64,000 nucleotides of DNA from Bradyrhizobium sp. Ec3.3 (GTDB lineage Bacteria > Pseudomonadota > Alphaproteobacteria > Rhizobiales > Xanthobacteraceae), in the NCBI RefSeq assembly GCF_000472925.1, contig NZ_AXAS01000009.1:161494-225493 (forward strand). The letters run 5' to 3'. Both the position numbers and the translations under genes were made by a program. The notes beneath the pieces were generated by a model. It saw only the letters and a program-made list of their open reading frames with translations, ran no database searches and was not told where the DNA came from. Position 1 is the stretch's first letter. The number at the start of each line of letters is the position of its first letter. Shown in pieces: positions 7,933 to 15,851 of the stretch.

Positions 7933-9579
7933 TCACGCCACCGCCGTCTCGGGCACGTTAGCCGCTTCCATCGGCTGCTTGCCGCGGATCAGGTCCGACG
8001 CGCGGTCGGCGATCATCATCGTTGAGGCGTTGAGGTTCGCCGAGATCATGCGCGGCATCACCGAGGCGTCGACGACGCGCAGGCCCTGCAGGCCGTGGAC
8101 GCGGAGCTGGTCGTCGACCACGGCCCAGGTGGACTCGGCCGGGCCCATGCGGCAGCTGCAGCCGGGGTGGAAGGTGGTGGTGCCGCGCTCGGCGGCGGCG
8201 TGCAAGAATTCGTCGTCGGTGTTGACGTTGGGTCCGGGGAAATCCTCGTAGGCGTAATAGCGCGACAGCGGCGCCGACTTCAAAAGCCTCCGCGCGAGCT
8301 TCATGCCGCCGACGATGACGCGGCGATCGAGCTCGGCGTCGAGATAGTTGGTCTGGATGATCGGTGGTGCAAACGGATCATTGGAGCGGATGCGCACATA
8401 GCCGCGGCTTTCGGGACGCTGCTGCCACGAGGCGACCGTCATGCCGGGCTCGTCCTCGAGCTGGCCCTGCACGCCCTCCTTGTAGCTGGCCGGCGTGAAG
8501 GTGAGCTGGAGGTCCGAGCGATCCGGGCTCTCGCCCGAATACCAGAAGCAATAGACCATGGTCGGCGACAGCGACAGCAGGCCGCGTCGCGCAGTCGCCC
8601 ATTTCAGCGCCTCGACCCAGAGATGCCAGCCGCGGCGAAGCTCGTTGATGGTCTTGATGTCCTTGACCCGCGCCACCGTGCGCGGCGCGTAATGGTCCTG
8701 CAAGCCTTCGCCGACAGGGAGCGCGTGGCGCACCGCGATGCCGTGCGATTGCAACAGATCGGGCGAGCCGACGCCGGAGAGCTGGAGCAGCTGAGGCGAA
8801 TTATAGGCGCCGCCGGCGAGGATCACTTCCTTGTTGGCGCGCACCTCGACCGGCGAGCCGCCGCGGCCGCCCTTCATGTAGCGCACACCGACCGCGCGCT
8901 TGCCCTCGAAGACGATCTCGGTGGCGTGCGCATGGGTATGCACATGCAAGTTTGGCCGTTTCATCGCGGGCCTGAGGAAAGCGGTCGAGCCGGAGACGCG
9001 CAGGCCGTTGTCGATGGTGCGCTGGCAATATGACACACCCTCCTGGGTCTTGCCGTTGTAGTCCGGGTTGCGCGGAATGCCGAGCGAGACTGCGCCTTCC
9101 ATGAAGGCCTCGCAAAGCGGATCGCGCCACTCCATCGTGGTGACGGTGAGGCTGCCATCGCGCCCGCGATAGAGCGCCTCGCCCTCGCCGACCCGCTTCT
9201 CCAGCCGCTTGAAATACGGCAGCACGTCGGCATAGCTCCAGCCGCGATTGCCCATCTGCGCCCAGGTGTCGAAGTCGAGGTTCTGGCCGCGGTTATAGAT
9301 GTGGCCGTTGATCGAGGACGAGCCGCCAAGCGTCTTGCCGCGCGGCGCGTAGATGCTGCGCCCGCCGGTCCAGGGCCCTACCTCCTGCTGGTACGCCCAG
9401 TTGATGCTCTTCATGTGGAAGGTCTTGATGAAGCCCGCCGGCAGATGGATGTAGGGATGCCAGTCGCTCGGGCCCGCCTCGAGCACGCACACGGTCGTGC
9501 TCGGATCCTCGCTGAGCCGGTTGGCGAGCACGCAGCCCGCGGAGCCTGCGCCCACGATCACATAATCAAATCTATCCAT
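7933..9579 (-). CDS. GMC-family FAD oxidoreductase (choline/alcohol dehydrogenase-like)
   Basis: The 548-residue length is typical of the family. The N-terminal FAD site is YVIVGAGSAGCVLANRLSED, with the ribose-binding Glu in VCVLEAGPSD. GMC signature 1 is GKTLGGSSSINGHIYNRGQ and signature 2 is GAYNSPQLLQLSGVG. The C-terminal catalytic region has FHPGCSCRMG (catalytic His) and ISANLNASTMMIADRASD (second active-site residue, here Asn). The reaction would be FAD-dependent oxidation of an alcohol. Related genes are often labelled choline dehydrogenase without proof, so the substrate is open. It has no betaine genes nearby and no signal peptide. Confidence 0.9.
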   Translation of the reverse strand: MDRFDYVIVGAGSAGCVLANRLSEDPSTTVCVLEAGPSDWHPYIHLPAGFIKTFHMKSINWAYQQEVGPWTGGRSIYAPRGKTLGGSSSINGHIYNRGQNLDFDTWAQMGNRGWSYADVLPYFKRLEKRVGEGEALYRGRDGSLTVTTMEWRDPLCEAFMEGAVSLGIPRNPDYNGKTQEGVSYCQRTIDNGLRVSGSTAFLRPAMKRPNLHVHTHAHATEIVFEGKRAVGVRYMKGGRGGSPVEVRANKEVILAGGAYNSPQLLQLSGVGSPDLLQSHGIAVRHALPVGEGLQDHYAPRTVARVKDIKTINELRRGWHLWVEALKWATARRGLLSLSPTMVYCFWYSGESPDRSDLQLTFTPASYKEGVQGQLEDEPGMTVASWQQRPESRGYVRIRSNDPFAPPIIQTNYLDAELDRRVIVGGMKLARRLLKSAPLSRYYAYEDFPGPNVNTDDEFLHAAAERGTTTFHPGCSCRMGPAESTWAVVDDQLRVHGLQGLRVVDASVMPRMISANLNASTMMIADRASDLIRGKQPMEAANVPETAVA

Positions 9580-9595
9580 CTTGCCTCGAACCGCC

Positions 9596-10189
9596 TCAGC
9601 GCGGCCTGTCGTTGAGTTGATATGTCAAATGCGCCTTCACTGTCGGCCATTCGGCGGCGGTGATGCTGTAGACCACGGTATCGCGCAGCGTGCCGTTCGG
9701 CGCCACCTGGTGGCTGCGCAAGATGCCGTCCTGCTTGGCGCCGAGCCGCTCGATGGCACGCCGGCTCTGGTGATTGAAGAAATGGGTGCGGAATTCCACC
9801 GCAATGCAGTTCAGCTGCTCGAAGGCATGGGTCAGGAGCAGCAGCTTGCACTGCGTGTTGAGAGGGCCGCGCTGCGCGCTCTTGGCGTACCAGGTCGAAC
9901 CGATCTCGACTCGGCGGTTGGTCGCATCGATGTTCATGTAAGTGGTCTGGCCAACGATCCTGCCATCGGCATCGAATACCGTGAACGGCACCATGGAGCC
10001 AGCGGCCTGCAAGCCGAGGCGGCGGTCGATCTCCTTGGCCATGTTCTCGGGCGCGGGGATCGCGGTGTACCAGAGCTTGTCGAGCTGGCCGTCCTTGACG
10101 GCCTCCACCAGGGCGTCGCGATGCTGATGCGACAGCGGCTCCAGCCGCGCATGCTCGCCACGGAGGGTGATGGGATCAGGCCAGGGCAT
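9596..10189 (-). CDS. GNAT-family N-acetyltransferase (RimJ/RimL-like)
   Basis: From the ATG at 10189, preceded by AAGGAGA eight bases upstream, the product is 197 residues; the ATG at 10210 lies in a repeat. The family features are a RimJ-like start (TLRGEHARLEPLSHQHRDALVEA), the beta-4 strand VGQTTYMNID, EIGSTWYAKSAQRGPLNTQCK in the acetyl-CoA loop region, and NHQSRRAIERLGAKQDGILR in the last helix. Such enzymes acetylate N-termini or small molecules; the substrate is unknown. It lies 16 bases upstream of the GMC gene on the same strand and may be co-transcribed with it. Confidence 0.85.
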   Translation of the reverse strand: MPWPDPITLRGEHARLEPLSHQHRDALVEAVKDGQLDKLWYTAIPAPENMAKEIDRRLGLQAAGSMVPFTVFDADGRIVGQTTYMNIDATNRRVEIGSTWYAKSAQRGPLNTQCKLLLLTHAFEQLNCIAVEFRTHFFNHQSRRAIERLGAKQDGILRSHQVAPNGTLRDTVVYSITAAEWPTVKAHLTYQLNDRPR

Positions 10190-10204
10190 TGATAATTTCT
10201 CCTT

Positions 10205-10292
10205 CGTCATTGCGAGGAGCGAAGCGACGAAGCAATCCAGACTGTCTCCGCGGATGGATTTCTGGATTGCTTCGCTTCGCTCGCAATGACGA
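10205..10292. repeat. Dispersed palindromic repeat, family B, copy 1
   Basis: CGTCATTGCGAGGAGCGAAG...AAGCAATCCAGA and its mirrored half TCTGGATTGCTTCGCTTCGCTCGCAATGACG give a palindrome of about 88 bases. Other copies are at 46988 and 48294. Confidence 0.9.
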
Positions 10293-10298
10293 CTTGTC

Positions 10299-11225
10299 TC
10301 ACTTATTCAAAAAATTCAACGGCAGTCCGCCGCGCGGCCAGTCCATGGCGATCAGCTCGCCCTTGCCCGACAGCGTGACATAGGCGGTCTTGAGCTCAGG
10401 GCCGCCGAAAGCGATGTTTGTTGTGACGCGGTCGCCGGTCGGGACCTGCTCGACCAGCTTGCCATCCGGTGCGATCACCGAGATGCAGCCGGAGACGAGG
10501 GTCGCGACACAGACATTACCGTTCGCCTCGACCGCGAGCGAGTCGAACATCTGGTAGCCGCCAAGCCCCGCGATCGGCTTGCCGCGCTCGCCGCGATAGA
10601 TCACCTCGCGCGGCTTCAGCGTGCCGGGCGCGGACAACTCGTAGGCCCAGAGCCGCGCGGTTGGCGTTTCCGCGATATAGACGGTGTTTTCGTCCGGAGA
10701 CAGCCCGATGCCGTTCGCCGGCAGCACGCCATGCACGACCTCGACGATCTCGCTCATGCCAGGCTTGAGATAGTACATCCCGCCGACATCCATGTCGCGC
10801 GCTCGACGCTTTCCGAGGTCGGAGAACCACAGGCCGCCATGCCGGTCGAAGACGAGATCGTTGGGACCGCGCAAGTCATGCTCGCCGCACTTGGTCACGA
10901 CCGTCTCGACCTTGCCCGATTGCAGGTCGACGCGCTGGATCGAGCCACCCAGATAATCATCGGGCTGCGCCCCCGGCATGATCATCTTGCCAGTCGGGAT
11001 CCAGGAGAAGCCGCCATTGTTGCAGATGTAGATCTTGCCGTCAGGGCCGAGCGCCGCGCCGTTCGGCCCGCCGGGAATTTTCGCGACGATCTCTTTCCGT
11101 CCGTCGGGATAAACACGCGTGAACCGTGCCCCACGGATCTCCACCAGCACGACCGAGCCGTCCGGCATCACCACCGGCCCTTCCGGAAACTCGAGGTCGG
11201 TGGCGAGAACGCGGACGTCGGACAT
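10299..11225 (-). CDS. SMP-30/gluconolactonase-family protein
   Basis: From the ATG at 11225, with GGGAGG just upstream, the product is 308 residues. It is a six-bladed beta-propeller of the SMP-30/LRE type: LEFPEGPVVMPDGSVVLVEI holds the metal-binding Glu, GGPNGAALGPDGKIYICNNGG the Asn cluster, GPNDLVFDRHGGLWFSDLGKR the second metal Asn/Asp, and GIGLSPDENTVYIAET the next blade with its Asp. These enzymes hydrolyse sugar or other lactones using a divalent metal. No sugar-pathway gene is adjacent, so the physiological lactone cannot be inferred. Confidence 0.88.
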   Translation of the reverse strand: MSDVRVLATDLEFPEGPVVMPDGSVVLVEIRGARFTRVYPDGRKEIVAKIPGGPNGAALGPDGKIYICNNGGFSWIPTGKMIMPGAQPDDYLGGSIQRVDLQSGKVETVVTKCGEHDLRGPNDLVFDRHGGLWFSDLGKRRARDMDVGGMYYLKPGMSEIVEVVHGVLPANGIGLSPDENTVYIAETPTARLWAYELSAPGTLKPREVIYRGERGKPIAGLGGYQMFDSLAVEANGNVCVATLVSGCISVIAPDGKLVEQVPTGDRVTTNIAFGGPELKTAYVTLSGKGELIAMDWPRGGLPLNFLNK

Positions 11226-11352
11226 TTTGGCCTCCCTGCGGCTTGTTATGGCTTGCACGGGAGATGTCGGCCCGCACGCAAGATTTGCACGCGGTTATGG
11301 CAAAGTCGCTCCCGCTTGCCAAGCAAGCGGCCGGGTATGCCAGCGTTGCGCG

Positions 11353-11384
11353 CTAAGGCGCGACAAGTGGTCATCGCGCCTTAG
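11353..11384. repeat. Inverted repeat between convergent genes
   Basis: CTAAGGCGCG...CGCGCCTTAG is a perfect 10-bp stem with a 12-base loop. It could end transcription on either strand, though it also resembles dispersed repeat sequence seen near 36933. Confidence 0.6.
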
Positions 11385-11395
11385 ATTGTTGTTTG

Positions 11396-11442
11396 AGCAT
11401 GATCTTTTCGGAAAACCGCTGCGCACTTTTCCGGATCATGCT
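11396..11442. repeat. Dispersed palindrome, family F
   Basis: AGCATGATCTTTTCGGAAAA...TTTTCCGGATCATGCT has interrupted 16-base arms. A degraded relative (GAAAACCGCTGCGCACCTTCC) is at about 39290-39315. It abuts the stop codon of the AraC-family gene. Confidence 0.7.
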
Positions 11443-12274
11443 ACTCCTTCACCGGCACCCAGATCTCGAAGCCGCCATGGCCGGTCTTGGGATCGAACTT
11501 TTCGTCATAACGTTCGAAGTTCGGCGCGTCCGCCGCCTTCAGTCCCGAGGCCGGCAGCCACTGATTCCAGATCGTGTTGACGGTGCGGCGGATCGAGGCG
11601 ACGTGATCGGTGTGAGTGAACACCGCATAGCGTTGCTCGGGAATGCGGATGCGACCGAAGCGCCGCGGCAGGTCGGAGAAATCGGCGACCTCGACGCCGG
11701 CGATATAGTCGAAATTGCCGGCATCGTCGCCGTTGCAGCAGACACCGTACGCCACGTCGCCAATGCGCGCGGGAATGTCCGCCACCTCCTGGTGGAAGCG
11801 ATGCCACAGGCCCGGAATGGCGGCGCTATTGTCGCAGGAGATGCGCTCAGCAGGGCCTGCGACGAGAAACGCCTTTGCGGTTTCGAAACGGGGCGGTGCG
11901 AGATTGTCGAGCATGGTGGAGTCCATGAGGATCGGCTCCTGAAGCTTGAGGTGTTTGACGCACGTCGCCGCCCTGACCGCTTCGGGTGTCACGCCGAAAT
12001 GGTCGCGGAACGCGCGGGTGAAGGCTTCGTGGGAGCCGTAGTCCGCTTCCAGCGCCAACGACAAAATGTCCGGCGCGCCGCGCGCCAGCGCGCGAGCGGC
12101 TTCCGTAAGCCGCCGCGCCCGCACGTAGCGCATCACCGGAAAGCCGGTCGCTGCCGCAAACGCGCGCACCATGTGGAAGCGCGACACGCCGCCGATCTCC
12201 GCGATCTCGTCGAGCGTGAGCGGCTCGGCGAGATGGCTTTCGATGAACCAGAGTGCGCGCTGGGCTGGGTTCAT
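11441..12274 (-). CDS. AraC-family regulator with GyrI-like effector domain
   Basis: The protein has 277 residues. The N-terminal two-HTH AraC DNA-binding domain covers about 5-105 (LTLDEIAEIGGVSRFHMVRAF and LALEADYGSHEAFTRAFRDHF). It is followed at about 120-277 by a GyrI/BmrR-type ligand domain with the conserved end RYAVFTHTDHVASIRRTVNT and FEIWVPVKE. The order DNA-binding then effector domain is as in Rob and SoxS-type GyrI fusions. Such regulators usually sense small hydrophobic molecules or drugs. It faces the SMP-30 gene tail to head with 215 bases of repeats between, so a shared operon is unlikely. Confidence 0.9.
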   Translation of the reverse strand: MNPAQRALWFIESHLAEPLTLDEIAEIGGVSRFHMVRAFAAATGFPVMRYVRARRLTEAARALARGAPDILSLALEADYGSHEAFTRAFRDHFGVTPEAVRAATCVKHLKLQEPILMDSTMLDNLAPPRFETAKAFLVAGPAERISCDNSAAIPGLWHRFHQEVADIPARIGDVAYGVCCNGDDAGNFDYIAGVEVADFSDLPRRFGRIRIPEQRYAVFTHTDHVASIRRTVNTIWNQWLPASGLKAADAPNFERYDEKFDPKTGHGGFEIWVPVKE

Positions 12275-12352
12275 GAACTTACGGCCCTCATTCGAAGCGA
12301 CACCGTTTTACGCAATCGGTCGAGACTTCACTTGATCGACGTTGCTCTCGTG

Positions 12353-12483
12353 CCCCGGGCGCAGCGCAGCACGTCAGTGATGCGCTGCTGAACCGGGGTC
12401 CATCTCTCCGCCAGCGTTACCGCGGCACTGGATCCCGGCTCTGCGTCGCATCACTGCGTGCCGCGCCGCGTCCGGGACACGAG
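12353..12483. repeat. Dispersed repeat, family G
   Basis: CCCCGGGCGCAGCGCAGCAC...GATGCGCTGCTGAACCGGGG forms one hairpin. GGATCCCGGCTCTGCGTCGCAT...ACTGCGTGCCGCGCCGCGTCCGGGAC forms an imperfect second. Only one copy is in this window; I recall the type from Bradyrhizobium intergenic regions. Confidence 0.65.
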
Positions 12484-12488
12484 CGTGT

Positions 12489-12866
12489 TCATTTCGACGG
12501 GTCCTTCGCTGCCGGCATAGCGTCCTTCGCTGCTGGCGCGTCCTGCTTTTTCTTCAGATCCTCCGCCGTCTTCGACTGCGCGGCCTGGAGATCGCCGAGC
12601 GTCTTCTGCAAACCTGCCACCGTCGCTTTCAACGCGTCGATCTGGCGATTGGCGGCATCGATCTTCTGCTGATGATCGAGGGTGAGCTTGGTCATCGTCT
12701 TCTGAAGAAAGTCGACGTTGCTTTGCAGGCAGCTCGTCCGCCGCTCCCAGGTCTTCTCGACCGTGCATATCTCGATGCCGGGAACATCCTGCGCGCGAGT
12801 GTGTTCCATCGACATCGTCGCGAGCAGCAAAATCGTGACACATAGCGAAGCATTCCGGCCCGGCAT
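12489..12866 (-). CDS. Small exported coiled-coil protein, unknown function
   Basis: The product has 125 residues. A signal peptide (MPGRNASLCVTILLLATMSMEHTRA) ends near ARAQ. The mature part has two Cys in its first 30 residues (EICTVEKTWERRTSCLQ), which could form a disulfide. A heptad-like helix of about 55 residues follows (VDFLQKTMTKLTLDHQQKIDA, then NRQIDALKATVAGLQKTLGD). The tail is Lys/Ala/Pro-rich with a doubled AAKDAMPAAKD motif. It looks like a periplasmic oligomerising protein. No known domain was recognised. Confidence 0.7.
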   Translation of the reverse strand: MPGRNASLCVTILLLATMSMEHTRAQDVPGIEICTVEKTWERRTSCLQSNVDFLQKTMTKLTLDHQQKIDAANRQIDALKATVAGLQKTLGDLQAAQSKTAEDLKKKQDAPAAKDAMPAAKDPSK

Positions 12867-13051
12867 GCAGGTTCCTCATGAAACGTCGATCACGGCAAAT
12901 TGCGCAGACGTTGCGCACGCCCGTGACGATACCATACTGGCACCGCATTCTCGCGTTGAGCTTGGGAGTTCCTCGATATGGAGGACTAACGACGGACGCG
13001 GAGAGTGGGGCGGCTTTGCTCGCGTTCTTTTTTGAGGGGAGATTATTTAGG

Positions 13052-13276
13052 ATGGCAACGCGCGAAAGACGTCTGGCCGAATTCAATGGCGAGGGAGAAC
13101 CACCGTCGGGGATGCCGGTCGAAGTGCTTTGCGAAGACCATAGTGGAACCTACACGCTGCCCTTTGCCTGCCGCTACGTCGGCGGGCGCTGGCAAAACCA
13201 TGAAGCAGGCATCGCCGTCGAGGCGACCGTGATCGGTTGGCGCCTGCCGCGACTGAAACAGACGGGTGCCGTGTAA
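13052..13276 (+). CDS. Small conserved-looking protein of unknown function
   Basis: The product has 74 residues from the ATG at 13052, preceded by GAGGGGAGATT. The sequence (RRLAEFNGEGEPPSGMPVEVL, then CEDHSGTYTLPFACRY) has a clear start and is GC3-biased, so it is likely real. The central part LPFACRYVGGRWQNHEAGIA resembles a short beta-sheet domain. The frame upstream to 12878 reads through non-coding sequence. No function is recognised. It is divergent from the coiled-coil protein and followed by about 240 bases in which I see no gene. Confidence 0.65.
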   Translation: MATRERRLAEFNGEGEPPSGMPVEVLCEDHSGTYTLPFACRYVGGRWQNHEAGIAVEATVIGWRLPRLKQTGAV

Positions 13277-13520
13277 GAAACAGGCCGACCTGTCCCAAAA
13301 TGCGACGGAGCCTGGCCGGATTTTAAGGTACGGAACGCTGACCGAACGAATCGCGTCCGAATCAGCCGCCGGGCTCCGTTGTCGACCTGTTCACCGCTAG
13401 ATGTCGGCGCGACATGGCGTCGACGTACCAGATCAAGAAAAGGCGCGCGCGGGCAAAGCCCTGCGACCGGCGGTAAAGGTTAATGCGCCGTGCAAACGGG
13501 CAACCTCACCGCAAGGCTGC

Positions 13521-14177
13521 CTAATATTCGACCTCGAGCTCCTCGATCTCCGCCGGCTCCGCCCTGGCGGCCGCGATCCATTCCTTCATCTCGTCCATGC
13601 CCATGATGGTATCGGCATACGCCTTGAGCTGCGGCTCGAGCTTGACGTCATAAGTCACAAAACGAGTCACGACGGGCGCGTACATCGCATCCGCCATGGT
13701 GCGCTTCTCGCCGAACAGGAACGGACCACCGGACTTTTCCAGGCAGTCGCGCCAGATCGCCCAGACGCGATCGATGTCGGCCTGCGCCCGCGACCAGATC
13801 TTGAAGCCGGGGAAATGGCCCTTCAGGTTCACGGGCAGCGAGGCGCGCAGCGTCGTGAAGCCGGAATGGATTTCACCACAGATCGAGCGGCAATGGGCAC
13901 GCTGGATGCGGTCGGCCGGCAACAGCCCGGCGTCCGGCATGATCTCGTTGAGATACTCGCCGATCGACAGCGTATCCCAGATGGTGGCGCCCTCGTGCCG
14001 CAGGCACGGCACCAGGATCGAGGAGGACAAAAGCAGGATCTCGGCGCGCGCGGACGGGTCGTCCGGCGCGGTGACGATCTCCTCGAAATCGAGCTTTGAG
14101 AATTTCGTCAAAAGCCAGCCACGCAGCGACCAGGACGAGTAGTTCTTGCTGCTGATGGTCAGTGTCGCCTTCGCCAT
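13521..14177 (-). CDS. Glutathione S-transferase family protein
   Basis: From the ATG at 14177 the protein is 218 residues. The N-terminal thioredoxin-like domain is TLTISSKNYSSWSLRGWLLTK with Ser/Tyr in the active-site turn, then ILVPCLRHEGATIWDTLSIGEYL, the cis-Pro and the Asp/Ser pair that bind the glutathione gamma-glutamyl group. The C-terminal helical domain follows (ICGEIHSGFTTLRASLPVN, PFLFGEKRTMADAMYAPVVTR). The ISSKNYSSWSLR start marks a bacterial GST subgroup of unknown substrate. It is divergent from the PHB depolymerase gene with about 180 bases between them. Confidence 0.9.
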   Translation of the reverse strand: MAKATLTISSKNYSSWSLRGWLLTKFSKLDFEEIVTAPDDPSARAEILLLSSSILVPCLRHEGATIWDTLSIGEYLNEIMPDAGLLPADRIQRAHCRSICGEIHSGFTTLRASLPVNLKGHFPGFKIWSRAQADIDRVWAIWRDCLEKSGGPFLFGEKRTMADAMYAPVVTRFVTYDVKLEPQLKAYADTIMGMDEMKEWIAAARAEPAEIEELEVEY

Positions 14178-14358
14178 ATGGCCCTTCCTTCGCGCCTGAA
14201 TTCCTGACGCCGCCGTCCCGTTTTGCGCGGTGCAGGTGCCCACCGTTTGTGCTTCCCCGTATTCCACAGCAAGCGACATGCCAGTTTTCAGGGCGAATTG
14301 ACTCGAATCTGGCGTCGATATTGCATAGTGGCCTGGGGTCAGGGTGGGCGTTTCAGTA

Positions 14359-15582
14359 ATGATGTCGATGTATTATCAGGCCTTTCAGAACCACATGGAT
14401 CTGACCGAGCCATGGCGGGCCGGGGCTTCGTCTGCCCTGAAATATCTCAACCTGGTGCCGCAGGGGATGTCGGGTGCCGTGGTCGGCCGCCTCTCGGCCG
14501 CGCTCGAGCTGATCTCGCGCTCCACCATCACCTATGACCGCCCGGCCTATGGCATCGACAGCGTGATGGTGGGAAATCGCGAGGTCGGCGTCCGGGAGGA
14601 GATCGCCTACGCCACGCCTTTCGGCTCGCTGCTTCATTTCAAAAAGGACGATGGCCCCGAGCAGCCGCGCATGCTGCTGGTGGCGCCGATGTCCGGCCAT
14701 TTCGCCACGCTCCTGCGCGGCACCGTGAAGACGCTGCTCCAGGACCACGACGTCTACATCACAGACTGGCACAATCCGCGCGACATCCCGCGCAGCGAAG
14801 GCCGCTTTGGCCTCGACGACTACACCGAGCACCTCATCGACTTCCTCGCTCAGCTCGGCCCGCGCCCGCATATGGTCGCGATCTGCCAGCCGTCGGTTTC
14901 CGCCCTCGCGGCCGCCGCGATCATGTGCGAAGACAACCACCCTTCCCGCCCGGCGACGCTGACGCTGATGGCCGGCCCGATCGACACGCGTGTAGCGCCG
15001 ACCAAGGTCAACGAGTTCGCCAAGAGCAAGCCGATCACCTGGTTCGAGCGCAATCTGATCAACTACGTGCCAGTGCAGTGCCGCGGCGCGTTGCGCAAAG
15101 TCTATCCGGGCTTCGTGCAGCTAACCGCCTTCGTCTCGATGAATCTCGAGCGCCACATCAAGCAGCATCTCGACCTCGCCAATCACATCGCCAAGGGCGA
15201 GAAGGAGAAGGCGGCGACCATCAAGACATTCTACGACGAATATTTCGCGGTGATGGACCTGCCCGCAGAGTTCTACATCGAGACCGTCCGCGACGTCTTC
15301 CAGGAGCATCTGCTGCCGCTCGGCAAGCTGACTTATCGCGGGCGGATGGTGAACCCGAAGGCGGTCAGCCGCATGGGCCTGATGACGGTCGAGGGCGAGA
15401 AGGACGACATCTGCTCGATCGGCCAGACGCTCGCAGCACAAGATCTCTGCACCGGTGTGCGCGCCTACCGCCGCGTCCATCACATGCAGGCCGGCGTCGG
15501 CCATTACGGCGTGTTCTCGGGCAAGCGCTGGAATAGCGAGATCTATCCGCTCTTGCGGGATTTCGTGCACGTGAACTCCTGA
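14359..15582 (+). CDS. phaZ: Intracellular polyhydroxyalkanoate depolymerase
   Basis: The protein has 407 residues from the ATG at 14359; a GTG at 14344 is also in frame. The nucleophile box is VAICQPSVSALAAAA with Cys near 176, the position taken by Ser in secreted depolymerases and by Cys in PhaZ1 of Ralstonia. Further family motifs are YITDWHNPRDIP, LMAGPIDTRVAPTKVNEFA and, near the C-terminus, GEKDDICSIGQT (catalytic Asp) and HMQAGVGHYGVFSGKRW (catalytic His). It hydrolyses native PHB granules in the cytoplasm to release 3-hydroxybutyrate. No phaC, phaB or phasin gene is in the window. Confidence 0.93.
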   Translation: MMSMYYQAFQNHMDLTEPWRAGASSALKYLNLVPQGMSGAVVGRLSAALELISRSTITYDRPAYGIDSVMVGNREVGVREEIAYATPFGSLLHFKKDDGPEQPRMLLVAPMSGHFATLLRGTVKTLLQDHDVYITDWHNPRDIPRSEGRFGLDDYTEHLIDFLAQLGPRPHMVAICQPSVSALAAAAIMCEDNHPSRPATLTLMAGPIDTRVAPTKVNEFAKSKPITWFERNLINYVPVQCRGALRKVYPGFVQLTAFVSMNLERHIKQHLDLANHIAKGEKEKAATIKTFYDEYFAVMDLPAEFYIETVRDVFQEHLLPLGKLTYRGRMVNPKAVSRMGLMTVEGEKDDICSIGQTLAAQDLCTGVRAYRRVHHMQAGVGHYGVFSGKRWNSEIYPLLRDFVHVNS

Positions 15583-15851
15583 ACCGGTTGCGCTCCTCCT
15601 GACCCCGACGGCGCGAAACGCAGTCCGGGACATCGGCGTCGGCCGTGCGTCCCTGGATTACGTTGCGCTGCATCTGCGCTACAATCCCGACGGGAATGTT
15701 CCTTTCTGGGGAAAGTCCACCACTTGGCCCGCTCGAAAATTGACCGGCAATGGCCGGAAGCGGAGTCTGTCGCTCAATTTGGCCCGCGAGCACGTCAGGA
15801 GAGCGGCCGGCGTCCGTCCGCTTTTGCGGCAGAAGTCTTGGGTATGAGAGC

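Noticed and set aside
13401..14099. Plus-strand 232-codon frame antisense to the GST
   Set aside because: It is antisense to a complete GST with conserved motifs, has no ribosome binding site and an Arg-rich shadow-like composition.
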